From Reticulitermes speratus (Eukaryota; Arthropoda; Insecta; Blattodea; Rhinotermitidae): 64,000 nucleotides of DNA. Below are positions 55,777 through 64,000 of this stretch, piece after piece (position 1 is the first letter of the stretch; each line of letters begins with the position of its first letter). The stretch covers positions 5,760,085 to 5,824,084 of the forward strand of contig JAJKFL010000010.1 of the NCBI GenBank assembly GCA_021186555.1, read 5' to 3'. The position numbers and the translations under genes are program-made. The notes below the pieces were generated by a model. It was given only the letters and a program-made list of their open reading frames with translations. It was not told where the DNA came from and made no database searches.

Positions 55777-56664
55777 ATTCTGTAGTCTGTCTCACGACAG
55801 GTCCGTAGCCTCTTCATTCTGTAGTCTGTCTTACGACAGGTCCGTAGCCTCTTCATTCTGTAGTCTGTCTTACGACAGGTCCGTAGCCTCTTCATTCTGT
55901 AGTCTGTCTTACGACAGGTCCGTAGCCTCTTCATTCTGTAGTCTGTCTTACGACAGGTCCGTAGCCTCTTATTGATCGCTACGACAGGTCCTTTCAATTC
56001 TGTTACTGTCTTAGACAGGTCCGTTGCTTTCATTCTGCAGTCTGCTTACGAAGTCGTACATCTTTATTCTGTAGTCATCTTAGAAGCTAGCTCTCATTCT
56101 GTATTTGTCAGAAGTCGTAGCTCTTCATTCTGAGTCTGTCTTACGTACAGGTCGTAGCTCATTCATTCTGTAGTCTGTCTTACGACAGGTCCGTAGCCAT
56201 CTTCATTCTGCAGTCTGTCTTACGACAGGTCCGTAGCCTCTTCATTCTGCAGTCTGCTTACGACAGGTCCGTAGCCTCTTCATTCTGCAGTCTGTCTTAC
56301 GACAGGTCCGTAGCCTCTTCATTCTGCAGTCTGCTTACGACAGGTCCGTAGCCTCTTCATTCTGTAGTCTGTCTTACGACAGGTCCGTAGCCTCTTCATT
56401 CTGTAGTCTGTCTTAACGACAGGTCCGTAGCCTCTTCATTCTGTAGTCTGTCTTACGACAGGTCCGTAGCCTCTTCATTCTGTAGTCTGTCTTACGACAG
56501 GTCCGTAGCCTCTTCATTCTGTAGTCTGTCTTACGACAGGTCCGTAGCCTCTTCATTCTGCAGTCTGCCTTACGACAGGTCCGTAGCCTCTTCATTCTGC
56601 AGTCTGTCTTACGACAGGTCCGTAGCTCTTCATTCTGCAAGTCTGTCTTACGAAGTCGTAGCCT
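55777..56664 (-). repeat. 39-bp minisatellite, about 22 units, at LINE-2 3' end
   Basis: Mostly regular units like those at 28.5 kb. A block at about 55972-56165 is full of one- and two-base deletions. Later units alternate CTGCAG and CTGTAG. Confidence 0.92.
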
Positions 56665-56763
56665 CTTCCAAAGCGATTCTCCACAGGTTGCGATCTAGTG
56701 CTTCCTCTTTTAATTTCCAGTATCTTTTCTTTTCCTTAAGGTCATCCAATAGCTGCTTACGAC
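56665..56763 (-). mobile_element. LINE-2 3' body attached to the array
   Basis: The plus strand 'ctccacaggttgcgatctag' to 'aatagctgcttacg' is followed by 'acagactttt', a join to unrelated DNA. Confidence 0.82.
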
Positions 56764-57404
56764 AGACTTTTCATAAATGTTTGGCTTCCTCCTCTCCTAA
56801 AATTCTTAATAGAAGAAAATGTCCTCTATAAGACTATCAGTGTGTCAAACCTTTGTTATCCGGTTCCTAGTCTTTCTCATGAAAAGGCGCAATTCTGAAG
56901 CCTAAAAATCGCAAAGTTATAATATTAGTGCAACTTATGGTTGGAGAGTAATTATGAGTATGCGAGTGTCTCATGTTACGTCGTGATATTCGTAATGAAG
57001 TGTGTACAGATGCTGGCATGTTATGCTCTTTAAAGTGAGGAAAGTTAAGTTAAAGTATAGATAATCGGTTTTTTGAGTTAACAGAAAGGATATTTGTTTT
57101 TCTTTGTAGAGAGTGGATGTGAAAGGAAAGTAATATATATGCCTGAGGGGTGGCAGAGCTACGTAGCTGTGGATATGTGCAGCCATTCGTATTTACTTAA
57201 CCTACATCAATGTTGGCAATCTGCTAACGAAAATTAGATTTCGAAACTTTTGTAACTGCGTCATAATCGAAATAAGCACTCAAATATTCCTTCTGTTTAT
57301 TGATATTTTAGTCACAACGAATGGCAAATATCAAAGTAATAATAGAATATCAAATCTTTAAGTTGCCATGTAAATGTTTCTTTAAGTTTTTCATCCCGCT
57401 GTGT
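56764..57404. other. Non-coding, nothing recognised
   Basis: No element ends or coding signal. Confidence 0.5.
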
Positions 57405-58383
57405 AACTTACACAATAAAAGAATACAAATCCGTCAACAAAACTGTATAATCTGCAGTATTTATTTCTGCAACATTTTTCAACCACAAAGACTCATCTTC
57501 AAGCTAAAATACTGTAAAAACATATAAAAATATATAAAAGGGTTTACATCAGTATTCACTACTTCTGGAGTAGCGAGAGGGTTAACACGTACGAAGGCCC
57601 CACCAGCTTGAGGCCAATATCTTGCAACCTCTCCTCATTCATCTGTAGTCTGTCTTACGACAGGTCCGTAGCCTCTTCCAAAGCGAGTTCTCCACAGGGT
57701 GGGATCTAGTGCTTCCTCTTTCAATTTCCAGTATCTTTTCCTTAAGGTCATCCAGTAGCTGCTTACGTCTTCTCCCTCGTCGTCCCGTCATTTCTATCCT
57801 TCCTTCTAACTTTCCTTCAATCACGTGTTTCAGAAGGCAGTTTCTACGCAAGATGTGACCAATCCAGTTAGCCTTCATCTTTTTATTGTATGTACGATAT
57901 TCCTCACCTCCTTGACTCTGTGTAATACTTCTTCATTTCTCACACGATCGGTCCAACTGATCTTCTCCATTCTTCTCCAGCACCACATTTCAAAACTTTC
58001 TAGATACTTCTGATCTACTTTCCGCACCAAACCTCTCCTATAAGCCATGAATAGAAACCTGGATTAATGAACAAAAACAAGACATACAAACATAGTCGAC
58101 ATTCCCATGCTACCTCCAGTTTACTACTTTAGGACACCACGGAAGATCAAGAATATTTTATTACAATCATAGTAATTAATATTTAACCAACATTCCAGAA
58201 ACATGATCATGTATTTTAAAATTGTTTAATTCAGATCTCAATAACAACAATAAAATTGTGTATAAAAATTTTAGTTTTTAAAAAATGTTTTAGCCTGAAG
58301 ATGGCGCTTTGTGTTTGAAACATGTTGCAGAAATAAATGCTAGAAATAATATAGTTTTGTTGACGGCTCTTTGTTCTTTGAAG
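57405..58383. mobile_element. Foldback element with decayed hammerhead-like motifs, invaded by LINE-2
   Basis: The left arm (about 57409-57515) and right arm (about 58295-58383) are inverted, sharing 'gttgcagaaataaat' and 'cagttttgttgacgg' / 'tagttttgttgacgg'. The right motif reads CTGAAGA, a wobble-rich stem (GGCGC/GTGTT), GAAA, CATGTT, GC. The left one has lost GAAAC. Confidence 0.6.
57636..58029 (-). mobile_element. LINE-2 insertion with TSD, single 3' unit
   Basis: TSD AACCTCTCCT at 57626-57635 and 58030-58039. On minus it reads ESFEMWCWRRMEKISW and WIGHILRRNCLLKHVIEGKL, with small deletions. It has one 39-bp end unit. Confidence 0.9.
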
Positions 58384-58664
58384 TCTTCATGTAAGTTTAT
58401 AATTTTCATAGACCTGAACACACGTAGCTGAAAAGTGCGCCATCTTGAATAATTGACGAGTTGGTGGGTGTTATAACATGGCTGATGGCCGCAGGGAAGA
58501 CGCTACTGTTATTGACAGGTACAAACCGTGGGTAGAAGCCTTGTTCTATTGAAGCGTATACAACACATTATGTACACTTCACTTGTTTTGAATTGTGAGT
58601 GGCAGAGTGAGGGAGTGAAATAGGGAGTGTCTGATGAAACGAGTAAACGTTGAAATTGTACAGT

Positions 58665-58955
58665 ACAAGTAAAACCCTGTCTGTGCAAACCATGAAGGCG
58701 TATGCGGGAGTGGATTTATAGGTCCAACATTTTTAATGTCGACACTAGATGGAGGATAGGTGTTGGCTTAACGCTGCTGCCGTTTTATCCCTGGGGAAAA
58801 GCCTCTGTTACATGTTGAGTAAAAGGCTGGTTGGGCCCCAGAGCTGATTTGGTGGCTTTTAAGAAGAAAATGCCTCGTGCCTTAACCTGGAATCAAACTA
58901 CGATTGCTTATTAACCAATCTTTAGCTTGGTGACTATACTCAATGAGCTGTACCT
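58665..58955 (-). mobile_element. SINE-E copy
   Basis: The plus strand shows 'aaccatgaaggcgtatgcgg', 'ggctggttgggccccagagc' and a damaged head ('taacctggaatcaaactacg'). Confidence 0.7.
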
Positions 58956-59309
58956 GTTCTGAAGGTAAAAATGGCAGATAAAGTTGTTGAGTAACGAGGT
59001 CAATAAGGAAGCGCATGACAGGAATTGAATTTCAAATGTTAGGGTGCAGAGATTGGTGTGTTAATGAGCGACAGAAGAAGTAAGGTACAGCCAACAGATT
59101 ATTGCGGGAGAGGCAATTAGAGAAAGAGTGAATGAAAAAGCTAATATCATATGAGAAATATAGTTTCTTCCCATAAAATGGTGACATGGAACCAGGGAAT
59201 TACCAGCTGCTAAGATAATTGATATAAAATTAAGTTTACAATGTATATATCTTGGGTTCCTTACTATCAGCTCTAGAAACAACCGTTCACATTTAACTGT
59301 TCTGCTGTC

Positions 59310-59530
59310 CCACTAGCTTTCCACGTAGTCCTCGCCACAACTGAGACATTTATCATATCGTGTGACGAGCTTTTCTATTCCCTGTCGGTATCAGTCAGTG
59401 TCCTGTGTTATCAGCCATCGTGTCACAACTGTTTGGACCTCGCGATCGTCTTTAAATTTGTGGCCGCCAAGATTTTGCTTCAGCGCTGTAAACATATGAC
59501 AATCGCTCGGCGACGAATTCCCCTGATATA
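59310..59530 (-). pseudogene. Mariner transposase C-terminal remnant
   Basis: On minus one frame runs SPSDCHMFTALKQNLGGHKF, then EVQTVVTRWLITQ, an in-frame TGA, then YRQGIEKLVTRYDKCLSCGE and DYVE. SPSDYHLF..LK..LGG and QGI.KL..RYDKCL...GDYVE are typical of the C-terminal third of mariner transposases, with the SPSD aspartate being the third catalytic one. This is a different lineage from the long-TIR elements at 3.0 and 41.1 kb. No TIR found. The upstream two thirds are absent. Confidence 0.88.
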
Positions 59531-60608
59531 ATCACAATCAGCGCAAGTTCTGTAGTTATGACATTATACCTTATTTGCTTCTAACCGACTCTCACATTCT
59601 GGCGTCAGTCATTTTGGTAAATAAATTTAAACAGCCAGTTTGTAGTCTAGGATGCAAAGTTTACGGCAATAATCAGATCAATAGGATGTGACGTACTAGA
59701 ACAGATAGTGTAGGGTCAAGACAGCTTAAGCCGACGCATTATAAACTGCCTTAGGAAGGGTCTGCTATCGACGTGTTTCGTCAGTTATTCTGAAGAAATT
59801 GGCAGTATTATATTTAGGAAAAATGGACTTTGAATCTGGATTAAGGTTTTTCAATCTGAGATGGTCTGCTTTTGAATATGTTGCTGGCAAAACAAAACCA
59901 CTGTTTCTAAGTTTGGAGGTCAGAGATAGCTGTTGCATTACCCGCCCGATACTATGCCTCAATTTCCGGCTTCGAGAATTACGTAGCCCTTAATTGGAGG
60001 GAATTACATTCCCCGTTTAGAGATCGGTCTCTGATACCCCGTGAACGTGTTGCAGATAAACGGAGTAACAAGGAAGGAATATAACTTGCAGTGCTGTAGG
60101 AATACCAACCGTTGGAAGCTGCAGTGTGCATACTTAACCTCTTCTACTGCAATATCTTGTGTCCAAGCCCAAGAACCACACCATAAAAATTGCATGAGAC
60201 ATTGAGAATTCTTGACACTTTCGGACATACAAACCAAACCCGGCTTCTGTTCAAGTTTTCATTCCAGGTGCAAATTTCGCGTATGTTACTACCATTAAAG
60301 ATAAACCTATTCCATTATCTCCTGAAACTTTAAGATGACCAAACGTAGTATACCACGCAGTGAATATGTACGACAGGCCTAATAACAGTAAAAGTATGTC
60401 TTAATACATAGATCTTTTGGGAAACAGCTCACTTCGTTGTTGGTTGCAATTGAATGGCCAGATTTTGCTTCAAGCAGTTTTAAGCCCTACGTAAGTGACC
60501 TCGTATAACAGTGGGAAAAAGTCTAAAAAAAAAAAAGGAAAAATTAACCTTTCAAAGAATATGGCTACTTGATGCATCAACAGTTTTAACATTCAAAAAT
60601 TCTACATT
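59531..60608. other. Non-coding, nothing recognised
   Basis: Short open frames on both strands near 59765-59993 and 60004-60237 show no motif I recognise. Confidence 0.5.
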
Positions 60609-61870
60609 CTGCCCACACTGTATTTATGTGTTTTGTATTTATCTCAGAACAAACAGTGATTATTTCACTACACAGCATTAACTGACTGGTTTGTATAACT
60701 GAGACGGAGTGTGTTTACGTCGCGGTACGGACTGTATTTATGTGTTTTGTGTGGATCTCAGAACAAACAGCGATTATTTCACTGTACAACATTAACTGAC
60801 TGGTTTGTATAACTGAGACGGAGTGTGTTTACTGCGCGGTACGGACTGTATTTATGTGTTTTGTGTGGATCTCAGAACAAACAGCGATTATTTCACTGTA
60901 CAACATTAACTGACTGGTTTGTATAACTGAGACGGAGTGTGTTTACGTCGCGGTACGGACTGTATTTATGTGTTTTGTGTGGATCTCAGAACAAACAGCG
61001 ATTATTTCACTGTACAACATTAACTGACTGGTTTGTATAACTGAGACGGAGTGTGTTTACTGCGCGGTACGGACTGTATTTATGTGTTTTGTGTGGATCT
61101 CAGAACAAACAGCGATTATTTCACTGTACAGCATTAACTGACTGGTTTGTATAACTGAGACGGAGTGTGTTTACTGCGCGGTACGGACTGTATTTATGTG
61201 TTTTGTGTGGATCTCAGAACAAACAGCGATTATTTCACTGTACAACATTAACTGACTGGTTTGTATAACTGAGACGGAGTGTGTTTACTGCGCGGTACGG
61301 ACTGTATTTATGTGTTTTGTGTGGATCTCAGAACAAACAGCGATTATTTCACTGTACAACATTAACTGACTGGTTTGTATAACTGAGACGGAGTGTGTTT
61401 ACTGCGCGGTACGGACTGTATTTATGTGTTTTGTGTGGATCTCAGAACAAACAGCGATTATTTCACTGTACAGCATTAACTGACTGGTTTGTATAACTGA
61501 GACGGAGTGTGTTTACTGCGCGGTACGGACTGTATTTATGTGTTTTGTGTGGATCTCAGAACAAACAGCGATTATTTCACTGTACAGCATTAACTGACTG
61601 GTTTGTATAACTGAGACGGAGTGTGTTTACTGCGCGGTACGGACTGTATTTATGTGTTTTGTGTGGATCTCAGAACAAACAGCGATTATTTCACTGTACA
61701 ACATTAACTGACTGGTTTGTATAACTGAGACGGAGTGTGTTTACTGCGCGGTACGGACTGTATTTATGTGTTTTGTGTGGATCTCAGAACAAACAGCGAC
61801 TCTTGCCCTATATAACATAAACTGATTGGTTCTTAAAACCGAGATGAAAAGTGTTTACTGCGCAGTACGA
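60609..61870. repeat. 114-bp satellite, about 11 units
   Basis: CGGTACGGACTG starts at 60723, 60837, 60951 and 61065 and continues in register to 61749. The first and last units are diverged. Units differ mainly at two spots: TACGTCGCGG or TACTGCGCGG, and TACAACATT or TACAGCATT. Confidence 0.96.
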
Positions 61871-62317
61871 ACTGGGTATTTAAGTAAAACAGTTTACGCT
61901 TCGTCTTTAAAGGGTTAAATGAGGGAAAATTTGCGAAAGTCCTCAAAAAGGACAAATTAATGAATTTTAACCCAAAACATCGGAAGGTCTTAAAAGTGTA
62001 GGACATCCTAGAAAAAAAAAATGCGGCAAACCTGAGGGAAGAAATTGGTCAGGTGTTCACAATGGTGACTAAAGGAAAAATAACAAAACCTCTAGGAAAT
62101 TACGTACGGAGTGGTTTTGTAATTTGTTAGTTTCGACTAATATCTTTAATGTAGTTAAATAAAGGCTGAGATTGGTAGGAAGTATAATGCTAACAGTCGT
62201 GTATAAAATGCGAAATGCATACAGATCTGACGTCTGCAAACCTGAAGTAAAAAGACGATTTGAGAGGCGTAAAAGTGAAATCTAATTGACTAGAATGCGA
62301 TAGTGTGAATTTGTGTT
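61871..62317. other. Non-coding, nothing recognised
   Basis: No element ends or coding signal. Confidence 0.5.
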
Positions 62318-62462
62318 GAACTTAGTCTGTAGTTTTTCAACCAACAAACGCACTATTTATTTTCGTAATTTTCTGTTCACTACACCCTACATATTATTAT
62401 TATTATTTACTGCAATTGGGTTTTCACCCTGTGGCAGTAGTACATCATTAGAACAACCGTAC

Positions 62463-62640
62463 ACACATTATAAAACATCCACACCTTAACAAAACATCCA
62501 CCTTATAAAAACATCCACACCTTACAACAACATCCACACCTTACAAAAACACCCACACACAATACAAAAAAAACACACGCACATTACAAAAACACCCACA
62601 CATTAAATAATACAAAAACAACAAAACACACATACTGCAA
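62463..62640. repeat. Degenerate ~19-bp minisatellite (ACATCCACACCTTACAAAA)
   Basis: About eight decaying units, each with (A)CAYCCACAC followed by a TTA/ATTA and A-rich spacer. Confidence 0.8.
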
Positions 62641-62753
62641 AAAGAAAGAGTAGCTAAGCCTAACCAAAAACCTAACGTAAATGAATCAGAATCCATTTGG
62701 CACTATCACTTAACTGTTATGGATAGTGAACAGTGAAGTGTACTTAACAAGGT

Positions 62754-62798
62754 GCCGCTGATGATGGCCGAGTTACGGCCGAAACATATGTAGGCTGT
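62754..62798 (+). ncRNA. Hammerhead-like motif with weak stem I
   Basis: CCG, CTGATGA (C3 at 62758), linker T, stem II GGCCG/CGGCC, GAAA (62781-62784), CATATGTA, GGC. Core complete, but the first stem I pair is G-G, so it may be inactive. Confidence 0.42.
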
Positions 62799-63024
62799 AG
62801 TGAACAGAAAATTACGAAAATAAAAAGTGCATTTGTTGGTTGAAAAACTAAAGATTATTGTTAAGATGCACGGTGAACACAACGTCAAATTGTGTTGAAG
62901 TGTTTCAAAGACTGTTATTTGTTTGTGTGTGTATGATAACGCACTGCTTTCTAATAAACACTGACAATTTTTATATCTAGTGAGTATCATTTAACGAATT
63001 AATAACCTATATACCTTCAATGTG

Positions 63025-63180
63025 GAAGTGGGTGTGTGGCATAAAGTTGTTTGGAGGGCGTCACTGCCGTGTCTGGGGCTGTCAGTCGCAGGCCTCTTAC
63101 AGCGTAGGAGTGAGTTCATACCCCGGGCCACATTATGTCAAATTTTTAATGGAAAAAGTATCACTTGGACAGGTTTATCT
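63025..63180 (+). mobile_element. Diverged SINE-B head and body
   Basis: 'tcgcaggcctcttacagcgt' followed by 'gagttcataccccgggcc' is a decayed SINE-B head (B-box GGTTCGATCCC now GAGTTCATACC). It is followed by 'tcacttggacaggtttatct', the SINE-B 'gcactgggacaggtttttct' equivalent. Confidence 0.7.
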
Positions 63181-64000
63181 CCCAGTATTCCGGTTTTCAC
63201 TTGTCAGTATCATTACACCAATGCTCCATACTCATTCATTCATCTACCACCGACGCTGTATAATGTTTCTGTCCCAGTACTTCAGTTTTCCCATGTCAGT
63301 ATCATTCCACCAATGCTCCATATCATTCATTCATCTACCACCGACGCTGTATAATGTATTTCTCCCAGTACTTCAGTTTTCCCCTGTCAGTATCATTCCA
63401 CCAATGCTCCATACTCATTCATTCATCTACCACCGACGCTGTATAATGTTTTTCTCCCAGTACTTCAGTTTTCCCCTGTCAGTATCATTCCACCAATGCT
63501 CCATACTCATTCATTCATCTACCACCGACGCTGTATAATGTTTTTCTCCCAGTACTTCAGTTTTCCCCTGTCAGTATCATTCCACCAATGCTCCATACTC
63601 ATTCATTCATCTACCACCGACGCTGTATAATGTTTTTCTCCCAGTACTTCAGTTTTCCCCTGTCAGTATCATTCCACCAATGCTCCATACTCATTCATTC
63701 ATCTACCACCGACGCTGTATAATGTTTTTCTCCCAGTACTTCAGTTTTCCCCTGTCAGTATCATTCCACCAATGCTCCATACTCATTCATTCATCTACCA
63801 CCGACGCTGTATAATGTTTTTCTCCCAGTACTTCAGTTTTCCCCTGTCAGTATCATTCCACCAATGCTCCATACTCATTCATTCATCTACCACCGACGCT
63901 GTATAATGTTTTTCTCCCAGTACTTCAGTTTTCCCCTGTCAGTATCATTCCACCAATGCTCCATACTCATTCATTCATCTACCACCGACGCTGTATAATG
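63178..64000 (+). repeat. 92-bp satellite derived from SINE-B, about 9 units, runs off the window
   Basis: TCTCCCAG starts at 63178, 63361, 63453 and 63545 and then every 92 bp (the unit near 63268 reads TCTGTCCCAG). The first half of each unit ('cagttttcccctgtcagtat' then 'cattccaccaatgctccata') corresponds to SINE-B 'ggttttcccctgtcgatttc' then 'attccactggtgctccatta'. The second half ('catctaccaccgacgctgta') is not in SINE-B. Later units are nearly identical, the first two more diverged. Confidence 0.93.

Larger units (their letters stand above)
62318..62850. mobile_element. Foldback element with hammerhead-like motif
   Basis: Left arm 'tttcaaccaacaaacgcact' to 'gttcactacaccctacat' (about 62335-62391). 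The right arm is its inverse (about 62785-62850). The interior holds an (ATT)n stretch and a CA-rich minisatellite. Confidence 0.7.

Overview
The window is non-coding, repeat-saturated nuclear DNA of an animal, most probably an insect. I recognise no host gene, no convincing exon, no true tRNA or rRNA gene, no CRISPR array and nothing bacterial. The abundance of tRNA-headed SINEs, LINE tails, long-TIR mariner-like deletion derivatives, palindromic TA-flanked MITEs and satellites fits a large arthropod genome. From memory, the decayed LINE and SINE open frames resemble those of cockroach/termite (Blattodea) assemblies. That is a best guess, not something proved here.

Family names below are mine. 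LINE-1 (at least 14 fragments) is the tail of a non-LTR retrotransposon whose decayed reading frame shows VARMGE, RVLVG and [13 protein letters not shown]-2 (8 fragments) shows ESFEMWCWRRMEKISW and ends in a short ATGA-type tail; at four loci its last 39 bp have expanded into minisatellites. LINE-3 is one copy nested in LINE-2. SINE-A, -B, -C and -D/E are tRNA-headed, with a B-box of the GGTTCGANNCC type. Many copies have clear target-site duplications (TSDs). DNA transposons include three internally deleted mariner-like elements that keep the end of the transposase, one separate mariner transposase remnant, four copies of an 82-bp near-perfect palindrome, pogo-like MITEs, and foldback elements.

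The most interesting system is a family of about eight foldback elements, at about 1.8, 3.8, 9.9, 33.3, 49.3, 51.2, 57.4 and 62.3 kb. Most have arms starting near ACCAAC..ATGCAC, and each carries a short motif that folds as a minimal hammerhead ribozyme: CTGANGA, a hairpin, GAAA, a 2-3 bp stem III, TA, then a stem I partner. The hairpin sequence differs between copies but stays complementary, which is covariation. Penelope-like elements and retrozymes are known to carry minimal hammerheads, so these may be non-autonomous relatives.

Layout: 1-13 kb holds SINEs, LINE-1, a mariner derivative and two foldbacks. 13-14 kb is a large foldback with 90-bp subrepeats. 14-35 kb is LINE/SINE mosaic. 38 kb is a 21-bp minisatellite. 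41 kb is a mariner derivative in a TA microsatellite. 44-45 kb is a 39-bp LINE-derived array. 47-48 kb is a higher-order satellite. 48.7-50.6 kb is a nest of elements. 53.5-54.3 kb is a TAAG microsatellite. 55.8-56.7 kb is a second large 39-bp array. 60.6-61.9 kb is a 114-bp satellite. 63.2 kb to the end is a 92-bp satellite grown from a SINE. The parts act together only as mobile DNA: old insertions, nesting, and tandem amplification of element ends.
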